Position numbers and translations under genes: made by a program. A DNA stretch of 64,000 nt from Candidatus Scalindua sp. (GTDB lineage: Bacteria; Planctomycetota; Brocadiia; Brocadiales; Scalinduaceae), in NCBI GenBank assembly GCA_031316155.1, contig JALDRB010000001.1, positions 186,001 to 250,000 on the forward strand, in the 5' to 3' direction. Under the pieces are notes generated by a model, which was given only the letters and a program-made list of their open reading frames with translations, did not search any database and was not told where the DNA came from. Below, piece by piece: positions 29,205 through 37,763 of the stretch. How positions within the stretch are numbered: position 1 is the stretch's first letter; each line of letters begins with the position of its first letter.

Positions 29205-29960
29205 ATGTCTCAATACTATACTCCGAAACGTACGAAAAACATTTTTAACCCAAGTGACGATAAGCCATTTAAACTGAGTCGTTCGAAAATTGATCTTTTT
29301 CTGGAGTGTCCTCGTTGTTTTTATATCGACCGGAGACTCGGGGTTGGCCGAGTACCCGGTTTTCCTTTCAACTTAAACAGTGCGGTTGATACCTTACTGA
29401 AAAAAGAGTTTGATTATTATCGAGCTCATGAGCAAAACCATCCTCTTTTAGAAAAATATAATATTAATGCAAGGCCGGTTGCTCACAAAGATCTCGATAC
29501 GTGGAGACAAAACTTTGTCGGTATTCAATTTTTCCATGAGCCTACAAACCTTATCATTTTTGGTGCTATTGATGACTTGTGGATAAATCCTGAAGAAGAG
29601 TATATCGTTGTTGATTATAAGTCAACATCAAAAAAAGAGAAGATTACGCGTTTAGATTTGGATTGGCAAATAGGTTACCGGAGACAGATGGAGGTGTATC
29701 AGTGGTTATTGAGGAAGAACGGTTGTTCAGTTTCCAACACGGGTTACTTTGTCTATTGTAACGGGCAAACGAATAGAGAGATGTTTCAAGGAAAACTGGA
29801 ATTTGATATTACCGTGATTCCTTATGAAGGAGACGACTCATGGGTAGAAAAAACTATCAAAGAAATTAATTCCTGCTTAATAAGTAGTAAGATTCCTGAT
29901 GCAAAAGATGATTGCGACTTTTGCGCGTATCGCACTGCAATTGACAAGGTGTGTGTATGA
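29205..29960 (+). CDS. PD-(D/E)XK nuclease-superfamily protein with Cas4/AddB-like cysteines
   Basis: A 251-residue RecB-type nuclease-fold protein. It starts LSRSKIDLFLECPRCFYIDR with cysteines at 35 and 38, and ends with CDFCAYR (C237, C240). Together these resemble the four-cysteine iron-sulfur site of Cas4/AddB proteins. The catalytic residues are IDDLW (D123/D124) and VVDYKS (D137, K139), followed by RRQMEVYQW. No cas genes are nearby, so a CRISPR role is not supported. Its stop overlaps the next gene's ATG, suggesting coupling to the RlmI-like methyltransferase. Confidence 0.85.
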   Translation: MSQYYTPKRTKNIFNPSDDKPFKLSRSKIDLFLECPRCFYIDRRLGVGRVPGFPFNLNSAVDTLLKKEFDYYRAHEQNHPLLEKYNINARPVAHKDLDTWRQNFVGIQFFHEPTNLIIFGAIDDLWINPEEEYIVVDYKSTSKKEKITRLDLDWQIGYRRQMEVYQWLLRKNGCSVSNTGYFVYCNGQTNREMFQGKLEFDITVIPYEGDDSWVEKTIKEINSCLISSKIPDAKDDCDFCAYRTAIDKVCV

Positions 29961-31150
29961 TGACACTCTCAACTGAATTTCAATTCAAAACACTCAGCCT
30001 TTTGCCGCCGCTCTCTCTTCGAATTAAAGAAGGGCTGCCTCGTCTTATTCTCGATCGCTTGTCCGGCAGTAAACAATTTACCGAATCGGGCTGGTTAAGG
30101 ATTGAGGATGGTGATGGTTCATTTCTCAGCTGGGGGTTCGTTGATCCCGACAATAATGCTGTCCATCTGATATCACGCAGTGAAGCCGATCCAATTACGG
30201 ATGTAACGTCCCGGTTTGCGACGGCTATTAATAAACGCGCTGCTTTTAAAATCTTACAGGGGGAAGCGCATCGCCTTGTAAATAGTACCGGTGACAATCT
30301 TTCAGGAATCACTCTCGATTCTTATGGCAACGCTTTGGTGCTCTCACTGGAAAACCGAACTCTTGTTAAGTGTCTCCGCGATGAAACTCTGGATTGTTTG
30401 AAACCCAGGCACATCGTTCTCAAGGTTCGTGGGAAAGGACGTACATACAGAGGTAAAATTTCACAGCACTCTCTGTTTGGGAAGCCGATGGAAGAAAAGA
30501 TTTGCGTTCAGGAAAGTGGCATCCGTTATCTTGTACAGCCTATGGGAAGTCTGGACACCGGACTCTTTTTTGATTTGAGGGGGGCAAGAAAAGAGTTTTT
30601 ACGGCATGCGGAGGGCAAGAGTGTCCTGAATCTTTTTTCTTATACCGGGGCTTTTAGTCTGGCAGCTGCTATTGGTGGAGCACGTCTGGTAGTTTCGGTT
30701 GACACATCGGCAGAGTGTCAGCAATGGGCCAGGGAAAATTTCCGACTCAACAACCTTGATCCTGAAGACGAGAGATTTCGCTTTGTTAAAGATAATGTGT
30801 TCCACTATCTTGATAAACTGGCAAAGTATTCAGAAACGTATGAATGCATAGTGCTTGATCCTCCTGCGCGTTCCATGGCAGGCACAGGGCGCTTCTATCT
30901 CAAGAGTGACCTTCACAAACTCGTGTCCTTATGCTTGAGACTCTTGTCTCAGAATGGGCGACTCCTTGTTACCGACAACACTCACCTGGGAACGGAAGAC
31001 AAGCTGGCGCATATGATTCGCAAGGGGGCGGCAGAGGTTAACATTTCCTGCTCAATTGTCAAAATATTTGAGCCTGAACCAGACTTTCCCGTGCACCCCC
31101 TCTGGCCAAAAGGTCATGGAGTGAAAGCTATGGTAGTTGAGAGGGCCTAA
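29957..31150 (+). CDS. Class I SAM-dependent rRNA methyltransferase, RlmI/RlmK-like
   Basis: 23S rRNA cytosine-5 methyltransferase type protein, about 398 residues. The N-terminal PUA-like domain contains KEGLPRLILDRLSG in variant form. A middle domain with SGITLDSYGNALVLS follows. The Rossmann domain has VLNLFSYTGAFSLAA (SAM loop) and CIVLDPPARS (DPPA motif). PLWPKGHGVKAMVV ends it. The gene starts at ATG 29957, overlapping the upstream stop by ATGA; AAGGTG is a reasonable ribosome site. The exact rRNA position is inferred from family only. Confidence 0.88.
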   Translation: MMTLSTEFQFKTLSLLPPLSLRIKEGLPRLILDRLSGSKQFTESGWLRIEDGDGSFLSWGFVDPDNNAVHLISRSEADPITDVTSRFATAINKRAAFKILQGEAHRLVNSTGDNLSGITLDSYGNALVLSLENRTLVKCLRDETLDCLKPRHIVLKVRGKGRTYRGKISQHSLFGKPMEEKICVQESGIRYLVQPMGSLDTGLFFDLRGARKEFLRHAEGKSVLNLFSYTGAFSLAAAIGGARLVVSVDTSAECQQWARENFRLNNLDPEDERFRFVKDNVFHYLDKLAKYSETYECIVLDPPARSMAGTGRFYLKSDLHKLVSLCLRLLSQNGRLLVTDNTHLGTEDKLAHMIRKGAAEVNISCSIVKIFEPEPDFPVHPLWPKGHGVKAMVVERA

Positions 31151-31187
31151 CCTGGACAATCCAGAACCAAACAGGGGGTAATAAAAT

Positions 31188-31232
31188 TACCTGTGCGATG
31201 CACGCAGACAGGTGCAACGCACAGGCAGGTAA
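31188..31232. repeat. CCTGCCTGTGCG palindrome, stand-alone copy
   Basis: ACCTGTGCGATGCACGCAGA, then CAGGTGCAACGCACAGGCAGG: two overlapping palindromic arms of the same unit found inside TATACT copies A and E. Here it occurs without the host element. Confidence 0.75.
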
Positions 31233-31397
31233 ATCTCAATTTACAGATCATTGGAAAATGATGGATGTTAACGGTAAAGCAGCAAATACAGGAACCTCTG
31301 TGTGCAAATAAACAGAAGAATAAAGGTTAGTATGTGTTTGTTATTTGAAATTTGGAATTTTATCTTTTTCTTCCGATATGTTGTAAAAAACTTCCTG

Positions 31398-31431
31398 ACC
31401 GCTTTAACAGCAGTCCGGAAAAGCGGTTTTT
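31398..31431 (+). terminator. Hairpin with T run upstream of the 31465 gene
   Basis: Perfect 8-bp arms ACCGCTTT (31398-31405) and AAAGCGGT (31420-31427), followed by TTTTG. It may be the terminator of the RlmI-like operon or a leader attenuator, as it lies 34 bases before the next start. Confidence 0.45.
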
Positions 31432-31464
31432 GTAATGTGATAGCATAGTATATAGGGAGGAGAT

Positions 31465-31866
31465 ATGGACTTAGAGACAGCAATCAAAATTGTTAAAGAT
31501 TACGGCAAAATACTGGAAGAAGATCCAATTAAGAATATTCAGGGTCGCCCTGAATCAATCTTACCATACAATAAGGATAAGATAAAAGAAGCAATAAAAG
31601 TTAATTTGACCTATGTTGGCACAGCAGTTCCAAAAGATGAAAGATTGTTCAGTACCCTTCGACTCGGATACATACAGCTGGCAAGTTTTATTCCTGATGC
31701 AGAAGTAACGCCCTTTAACATTAATGATGCCCTCAATTCAAAAGATGTTTGCCATAAATATTATCAATATCTCACGGAATGTGAAAAGACCAGCAAATAT
31801 ATTATGAAGCAAACGGTTGTGTTAGTAGAGGAGCTTGAAGTGTTTTGTCAGGACAATGGTCTGTAG
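31465..31866 (+). CDS. Hypothetical protein, helical, 133 residues
   Basis: Not recognised. The protein is soluble, mostly helical by composition and slightly acidic. It has repeated Lys/Glu stretches and a conserved-looking core of FSTLRLGYIQLASFIPDAEV. No signal peptide, metal motif or membrane segment is seen. A strong ribosome site (GGGAGGAG) lies 6 bases before ATG 31465, which supports a real gene. It stands alone between a hairpin and the helicase gene. Confidence 0.75.
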   Translation: MDLETAIKIVKDYGKILEEDPIKNIQGRPESILPYNKDKIKEAIKVNLTYVGTAVPKDERLFSTLRLGYIQLASFIPDAEVTPFNINDALNSKDVCHKYYQYLTECEKTSKYIMKQTVVLVEELEVFCQDNGL

Positions 31867-32028
31867 CGAAGAATGTAAAGGTATAAAAATCTTAAGATCT
31901 TGAATTGTTTGAAGCTTACGTGTATATTTTATTTTTAAGAGACCGGGTTGCAATAAGTTTTATAAACTCTCTCTTACCATTTTCATGTTTTGATAAATCC
32001 GTTGATAAAATGAAAGAACAAAAAATAG

Positions 32029-33231
32029 ATGAAATTCAGTGAACTTGGCCTTCCTTCAAATATCCTTGAGAAACTTAAGGATATGGGGTATGACGAAATG
32101 ACACCGATACAGGAAGTCACCTATCCGATTATAACGGCGGGGCAGGATCTTTGCGCCATTGCAGAGACCGGATCAGGAAAGACGGCTGCCTGTGTGATCC
32201 CGCTAATTCAGAAAGTTGATCCTACACTTAACGCTATTCAGGGGCTTGTAATCGTTCCAACACGTGAATTGTGTATGCAGTATGTCGGTGAGATCCATAA
32301 GATCGCGGCGAATACTGCCGTGACTCCTTTTGCGGTATATGGCGGATTTGATAGAGAGATTGAGATTGCCAAGTTGAAACATGAAGTGCACATATTGGTC
32401 GCAACACCCGGGAGGCTTATTGATTTTCTGTACGGAGGGAAACTCTCATTATCGAACGTGAAATGTGCTATTCTTGATGAAGCGGATGAACTTTTGAAGG
32501 TGGGGTTTTTGGAAGATATCGAATTTATTTTGTCATGCATCCTGCATGAACATCAGACACTCCTTTTCTCCGCGACGATGCCCGATGATATCAAAAAACT
32601 TGCTCATGATTGTTTACATGACCCACAGCATGTCTCCCTTATCACAAAGAGGTCAGCGCCTGAAAGCATCGAGCATTATTTTTTCTATACCCACCCAAAA
32701 AACAAAGAAGCAGAGCTCATTAAGTATCTTGGTGATGAGACCATTGACCAGGTGATCATTTTTTGTAATGCTCGACATAAAGTTGATACGTTGTTCAGAT
32801 TTATCAGGCAAAATTTTAAAGAGGTTGAGTATATTCACGCAGGACTCAGTCAAAGCAAGAGAACTTCGATTTTTATGAAGTTCAGGAACAGGAAGGTCCG
32901 CTACCTTATTGCTAGCGATGTTGCAGGAAGAGGGCTGGATTTTTCACATGTATCACATGTCATCAATTGGGATTTTCCGGAAGGAAGAGATCGATATACC
33001 CATCGTACAGGTCGGGCCGGACGTATGGGGAAAAAGGGGAAGGCTTTGACTTTTGTAACCAAACGTGACATTCCCAATCTTCGTGAACTTATTTGCAGAC
33101 AAAATATCAGGCCTTGCTGGATCGGAATAGATCCTCTTTTAGACAATAAAACAGATCGAGATGGTGAAACCCGAAAGAGAAAAAGACCTTTTCGGCCTTA
33201 TTCGCGTAAAGCAAAAAAGAAAACAGAATAA
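32029..33231 (+). CDS. DEAD-box ATP-dependent RNA helicase
   Basis: RNA-unwinding enzyme of 400 residues. It shows the Q motif (MTPIQEVTYP), Walker A AETGSGKTA (about 45-53), PTRELCMQY, ATPGRLIDF, DEAD in AILDEADELLKVG, SAT, and HRTGRAGRMG (motif VI). The short basic tail KRKRPFRPYSRKAKKKTE could bind RNA. It has the size of RhlE/SrmB-type helicases and lacks the extended C-terminal RNA-binding domain of DeaD. Transcribed alone. Confidence 0.95.
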   Translation: MKFSELGLPSNILEKLKDMGYDEMTPIQEVTYPIITAGQDLCAIAETGSGKTAACVIPLIQKVDPTLNAIQGLVIVPTRELCMQYVGEIHKIAANTAVTPFAVYGGFDREIEIAKLKHEVHILVATPGRLIDFLYGGKLSLSNVKCAILDEADELLKVGFLEDIEFILSCILHEHQTLLFSATMPDDIKKLAHDCLHDPQHVSLITKRSAPESIEHYFFYTHPKNKEAELIKYLGDETIDQVIIFCNARHKVDTLFRFIRQNFKEVEYIHAGLSQSKRTSIFMKFRNRKVRYLIASDVAGRGLDFSHVSHVINWDFPEGRDRYTHRTGRAGRMGKKGKALTFVTKRDIPNLRELICRQNIRPCWIGIDPLLDNKTDRDGETRKRKRPFRPYSRKAKKKTE

Positions 33232-33577
33232 AATGGCAAGCGGCAAGGTTTCAATGGAAAAGGTAAAAAAACAGTGTAGTCTCTTAGGAAAAATATTTTG
33301 TCCAATCCCAATTCCAAATTTACCCTGTGAAATACATTGTATTCGTTGCCCACACAATAGTTGGTTAATATTTTTATAGATAATATCTTAATTAATAGAA
33401 TATTTAACAGGGCAGGCAGGGACAAGTTTAAGCAAAAAATTATGAATTACGATTTGGGATTTATGATTTTAGAATTAAAAGAGTATGGATAAAGTTCAAT
33501 TACAGAATCTGAAATCCTTTTCCGACTCGTTCGGGTTGGGTATTAATACTGAGTGTTAATTGTATACGGGTATACTT
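33232..33577. other. Intergenic, nothing recognised
   Basis: A + frame continues through the helicase end to 33379 but shares no family features and is treated as a shadow. Confidence 0.4.
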
Positions 33578-34267
33578 ATGGATGTGTATGTAGCGATAAC
33601 CATTCGATTATTGATTTCTCTCCTCATGGGTGGAATGATTGGGCTTGAAAGGGCCTTTTCCGGAAGGCCTGCAGGATTAAGAACACATTCCCTGGTCTGT
33701 ATTTCTTCCTGTCTGTTAATGTTGTTTAGTTTGTTTCAATGGGATCTGCTCAAGAATGTGCCGATCGAAACTATTCGTATTGATCCTACTCGAATGGCAC
33801 AGGGTATTATGACCGGTATTGGTTTTCTGGGTGCCGGTGTAATTATGAAAGAAAGATTTTCCATCAGGGGGTTAACGACTGCTGCCTCAATCTGGATGAC
33901 GGCGGCCATAGGTGTTATCATGGGATTGGGGTTTTATTTTCCTGCTGTTGTCTCCACCATTCTCACTTTGATTGTTTTAAGCTTTTTTCGTTGTTTTGAA
34001 CGGAAATTACCTGTTTTCAGGTATGGAAGGTTAATTTTACGATTTAAAAACGACCGGGTAATCTCAAAAGATGAAATTGACAGGATTATAGGAGGCAATA
34101 ATATCAAGGGTGGAGACTGTAGTTATTACCTTAAAGATGAAGGAAAGTTTTTACAGTTCGAGTTGACAATACGTACAAATAATCCTGAAAATTTTTATCA
34201 ACTCTCTGAAAAGTTGAGAAATCTTGATAATTTATATGAATTCAGTGTTATAAATACTGGTGAGTAA
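33578..34267 (+). CDS. MgtC/SapB-family membrane protein
   Basis: Inner-membrane protein of 229 residues from ATG 33578 (a TTG at 33560 would add six residues). The MgtC hallmark GGMIGLERAFSGRPAGLRTH is complete, followed by LGAGVIMKERFSIRGLTTAAS and two further membrane segments. The C-terminal third is soluble with an ACT-like look. MgtC proteins modulate ATP synthase or support growth at low magnesium in some bacteria; others have no known role. There is no mgtB-type pump beside it. Confidence 0.92.
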   Translation: MDVYVAITIRLLISLLMGGMIGLERAFSGRPAGLRTHSLVCISSCLLMLFSLFQWDLLKNVPIETIRIDPTRMAQGIMTGIGFLGAGVIMKERFSIRGLTTAASIWMTAAIGVIMGLGFYFPAVVSTILTLIVLSFFRCFERKLPVFRYGRLILRFKNDRVISKDEIDRIIGGNNIKGGDCSYYLKDEGKFLQFELTIRTNNPENFYQLSEKLRNLDNLYEFSVINTGE

Positions 34268-34396
34268 GCAAGAATTAGATTAGTTTTCTCATCTGCATAC
34301 TCCTCATGCGCCTGAAATAGAATATCCCTTATTGATCAGCAAGATTAGGATCTTTAATGTCATTTATTTTGTTTGAATTTCTGAGGGGTTTTTGGA

Positions 34397-34882
34397 TTAT
34401 TTAAGGAGATGCTTTTGCCATGATGCATAATTTCTCTTCATTTGTTTGATATGATCCGGGATATGATTTGCATATATTTCCAGCCAGTCATCAAGTGTGA
34501 CAGTTCCGTTGTCAGTATTACCGGATGCGTTATGCCATATGTCATCAGGGATTTTTTGTAAAAGGGTATACGTATTTCGCCTTAGCCATTTAAATAACTC
34601 TAATGCATCTTCAGTGCTTTGCTCACTGTAGTGTAATGCATCTGACCAGATATCCTGGTCATAATCGTTAACCGGGTTTCCCGGTTGTGCAATTAATTTT
34701 CTGCATTTAATAAAAGCATTTGCCTCGCTGTCTGCAATATGTATCAGGATTTCATGGATACTCCAACGGTCTGGTGAAGGTTTGTATCTCCACATTTCTT
34801 TTGGGGACTGTTGTAATGCACCTGTTAATTGTTCGAATCCTTTCCCATATAATTCAATCATTTGTTTCCTTCTCTGTCTCAT
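34397..34882 (-). CDS. DinB-like four-helix protein
   Basis: A 161-residue member of the DinB/YfiT superfamily, with RWSIHEILIHIADSEANAF (first metal histidine near 47) and NHIPDHIKQMKRN near the end giving the paired histidines. WRYKPSPDRWS is common in these thiol-linked or metal-dependent enzymes. The substrate is unknown. It is transcribed opposite to MgtC and lies next to the aldolase on the same strand. Confidence 0.85.
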   Translation of the reverse strand: MRQRRKQMIELYGKGFEQLTGALQQSPKEMWRYKPSPDRWSIHEILIHIADSEANAFIKCRKLIAQPGNPVNDYDQDIWSDALHYSEQSTEDALELFKWLRRNTYTLLQKIPDDIWHNASGNTDNGTVTLDDWLEIYANHIPDHIKQMKRNYASWQKHLLK

Positions 34883-34963
34883 GATACATCTCCTTAAACT
34901 GTTTCTGATAAAGGGAGGATTGATTATTTTTTTGTTTTGGTTATTCAGGGTTCCGGGAAAAAG

Positions 34964-35602
34964 TTAAAGTTGAATACCTGATCCGTTTGAATTAAATTGG
35001 TCAACCGCATCTTCTGAAAGTTCATGATAGGTTAACGTACGTAAAACCTGAAAAGGAAGGGTCAAGTGGTCAGCACCAGACAGAATTGCCGTGCTTGCCT
35101 CTACAGGAGATTTGATGCTGGCAGCGAGAACCTGAGTATGGCTGCCTTTGAGTACACTGGCCATGTCTGCAAGGAGCTTCAATCCGTTTCCCAGTAATCT
35201 TGTAGCCCGGTTGACATAAACGGCGATGTAACACACTCCGACCTCACGGGCTACAACAGCTTGAGCAACGCTGTAGACAGCTGTAATACAACAGGGGGTT
35301 TCTGAGGGAAGAAGAGGGATTAGTTGAAATCCTGCTTCAGTGGGAGGGATTTTCAGTACCAGTTGATCCCCGACAATTTCTTTTGCCAGATGAGCCTCTT
35401 TCAGCATTTCTTCAACGCATGAGGCTATAAGCTGGTAAAAGAGTAATCCTGTGTTGAGTTCTGCCAATTGAAGCAACGTATCTGGAACAGAATTTTCTGA
35501 TTTTGCAAGAAGGATTGGATTGGTGGTAATTCCACGAACCCAGCCAAACTCCTTTGCAGCCTTCGCATGATCAATATTGGCCGTATCCAAGAATATTGAC
35601 AT
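34964..35602 (-). CDS. Fructose-6-phosphate aldolase/transaldolase-type protein
   Basis: A small (212-residue) transaldolase-family TIM barrel. FLDTAN (D6), the ITTNP loop (25-29) and the Schiff-base lysine in VLKIPPT (K84) are all present. AASIKSPVEASTAILSGAD is the family phosphate-site region. The short length fits the FSA/TalC group, which cleaves fructose 6-phosphate or acts as a small transaldolase. The sequence does not decide which. Confidence 0.9.
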   Translation of the reverse strand: MSIFLDTANIDHAKAAKEFGWVRGITTNPILLAKSENSVPDTLLQLAELNTGLLFYQLIASCVEEMLKEAHLAKEIVGDQLVLKIPPTEAGFQLIPLLPSETPCCITAVYSVAQAVVAREVGVCYIAVYVNRATRLLGNGLKLLADMASVLKGSHTQVLAASIKSPVEASTAILSGADHLTLPFQVLRTLTYHELSEDAVDQFNSNGSGIQL

Positions 35603-35804
35603 TGTTCCAAGTTAAACGGTATTATTAAAACTTTAAATTTCTGAGAAAATTGAGTAAACTTTGGAAAACTGACACAGGTTTTGATGCTAATTGTCTGTAA
35701 GAAAACAGATAAATTTTTTATATATGCTGTTTATGATAATTTGGTACAGGTATTAAGTCAATATGCAATTTGAAAATTAAAAGAATTATTTAGGATTGCA
35801 ATAA

Positions 35805-36461
35805 ATGGGAAACATGAGTCTGCCTCCTCCAAAGGGTGACATTGAGTACGTGTATAGTGATAATCAGATCATCATTGTTGAAAAACCGGCAAATATGCTA
35901 TCAGTACCCGGCAATACAACTGAAAAACAGGATTGCCTTATTCATCGTGTTCGGAGGCGTTTTTCCGAGGCCCGTATTGTTCATCGTCTCGATTTTTCCA
36001 CTTCAGGCCTCATGGTTGTTGCGCAGAATGGTGAATCTCACCGCAGTTTGAGTCGTCAGTTTCAGAACCGTGAAACTGAGAAGACCTATGTTGCAAAGGT
36101 GTACGGCCATCCTGAGAAGGAATCCGGAGAGATTAATCTTCCATTGCGCTGCGATTGGGAGAAGCGTCCACGGCAGATTGTGGACTTTCAGCAGGGGAAA
36201 AATGCACAAACTTTCTGGAAAATACTTGAGCGATTAAAAAAATGCTGTTGTTTGACGTTAACTCCTGTAACAGGTCGTACACACCAGCTTCGCGTACATA
36301 TGATGGTTCTGGGACATCCAATTCTTGGAGACGAGCTATACGCCCATCAGGAAGCTTTTGGAATGGCGGATCGTTTATGTCTTCATGCAAAAGAACTTAC
36401 TATCACCCATCCGACAGAGCTTAAACGTATGGCATTTTTCAGTGCAAGCGAGCCATTTTAA
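35805..36461 (+). CDS. RluA-family pseudouridine synthase
   Basis: RNA-modifying enzyme, 218 residues. The catalytic aspartate is in HRLDFSTSGL (D63), preceded by IIIVEKPANMLSVPG. GRTHQLRVHM (about 154-163) and HPILGDELYA are signature motifs. It lacks an S4 domain and is near RluA/TruC size. The rRNA or tRNA target is inferred from family only. Start at ATG 35805 or the second ATG at 35814. Confidence 0.92.
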   Translation: MGNMSLPPPKGDIEYVYSDNQIIIVEKPANMLSVPGNTTEKQDCLIHRVRRRFSEARIVHRLDFSTSGLMVVAQNGESHRSLSRQFQNRETEKTYVAKVYGHPEKESGEINLPLRCDWEKRPRQIVDFQQGKNAQTFWKILERLKKCCCLTLTPVTGRTHQLRVHMMVLGHPILGDELYAHQEAFGMADRLCLHAKELTITHPTELKRMAFFSASEPF

Positions 36462-36890
36462 TGAGAGTAACCTGTTAAATTCGATCGGAGAAGAGTTTTG
36501 AACACTAAGAGGTTACATGATGGTATTGTAATAGAATTGTTGAAACATTTTATACTCATCTCGTAATGGTTTTCGGATAAAATCCAAAAATTATTTTGCC
36601 CGAGTAAAGTCCTCGGCGCCTATTGTCCGGGGATACCTTCACCAAAATTTGGTTTCCAGTAATACCGAAAAACCAAATCGGTTTTAGTATAAGTAAAAAA
36701 AACTTGAATAAGTTTTTCCAAAAACGTATTGTAACTCAACTTTGCGAGAAAAGAGCCTTTTTGCGGATACGGTATTGAATTTAATTTGCTTGTGCAACAT
36801 GCTGATTCCGATTGGTTTTGCAGTTACAAATGGGCAGTAAAAAAATTGGGAACCATATTTAGCTAACTCAATATTTCTGATCTTAGAGTT
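36462..36890. other. Intergenic containing a TATACT-family repeat
   Basis: Apart from the repeat at 36551-36691, nothing was recognised. The HDOD gene promoter should lie in 36692-36890. Confidence 0.5.
36551..36691 (+). repeat. TATACT repeat family, copy C
   Basis: A complete 141-bp copy: TATACTCATCTCG ... CGGTTTTAGTATA, with the internal GTCCGGGGATACCTTCACCA block. It lies 200 bp before the HDOD gene. Confidence 0.92.
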
Positions 36891-37733
36891 ATGAGCAAAA
36901 TTCCTCTTATCAAATTGTTAAATAAAATAAAAGAACTTCCTCCGCTACCCCAGAGTATTCCGCGGATACTTGAAATTACAAGAAGAACTGATTCTTCCGC
37001 ACAAGATCTTGCAAGAGTGTTTGAACTTGATCCAACCTTAACCGCAAGTATCCTTAAGCTGGCAAACTCCTCTTACTATGGTTTTAACAGAGAGATATCA
37101 ACGATATCCCATGCTATCGTTTGTCTCGGTTTTGACACTATCAAGAGTATTGCGTTAACGGCTTCTACACAAAATATGTTAAATGATGGATTATTTGCGT
37201 ATAAGCTTGAAAAGGGAATGCTGTGGCAACATTCCACCACCTGTGCAACCTGCGCAAGAATGATCGCACAGCGTATTAAATACAAAGATTGTGAAGAAGC
37301 TTATGTCGCAGGCCTTTTACATGATATTGGCAAGATCATACTGAGCAGTTTTGCGGAAGAACAGTATGATCAGATACTTGAGAAGACAAAGGACAATAAG
37401 ACTCCGTTTAATATAGCAGAACTGGAGGTTTTAGGTTATGATCATCCTCAAATTGGTGGGAAAATTATTGAGAAATGGAACCTCCCTCCTGTTCTCGTAG
37501 AAGCAGTCCAATTTCACCACCAACCGGAAAAAGCGGTAGAAAACAAAACCTTGACCTATATTATTCATTTAGCGGATGCAATTTGTGATATGCTCGGAAT
37601 TGGACTCGGTAGTGATGGTCTTATGTATGTCTTTGAAAAAAATACTTTCACGGTTTTGGGTCTTAGTGAGGATGAAGGAGAATCCATCATGAGTGAACTT
37701 GTCGATAAAATACAAAGCAGCGAACCATCATAA
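36891..37733 (+). CDS. HDOD-domain signalling protein
   Basis: A 280-residue protein with one HDOD domain. PLPQSIPRILEITR opens it. LDPTLTASILKLANSSYYGF and AIVCLGFDTIKSIALTAST follow, and the metal-type AGLLHDIGKIILSSF keeps HD. DHPQIGGKIIEKWNLPPVL completes the HD-related core. HDOD proteins act in signalling, often linked to c-di-GMP or chemotaxis. The retained HD pair is unusual for HDOD, which is often degenerate. Several c-di-GMP genes are also in this window. Confidence 0.9.
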   Translation: MSKIPLIKLLNKIKELPPLPQSIPRILEITRRTDSSAQDLARVFELDPTLTASILKLANSSYYGFNREISTISHAIVCLGFDTIKSIALTASTQNMLNDGLFAYKLEKGMLWQHSTTCATCARMIAQRIKYKDCEEAYVAGLLHDIGKIILSSFAEEQYDQILEKTKDNKTPFNIAELEVLGYDHPQIGGKIIEKWNLPPVLVEAVQFHHQPEKAVENKTLTYIIHLADAICDMLGIGLGSDGLMYVFEKNTFTVLGLSEDEGESIMSELVDKIQSSEPS

Positions 37734-37763
37734 TCGGAACGGTTTTGCACAGGAATATTAATG

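Larger units (their letters stand above)
31151..31464. other. Intergenic with a palindromic repeat and a hairpin
   Basis: Holds the CCTGTGCGATGC...GCACAGGCAGG repeat (31188-31232) and a hairpin at 31398-31427. No gene was recognised. Confidence 0.55.

Noticed and set aside
29205..29960. cas4 as part of a CRISPR system
   Set aside because: No repeats, spacers or other cas genes are in the window; only the fold and cysteines match.
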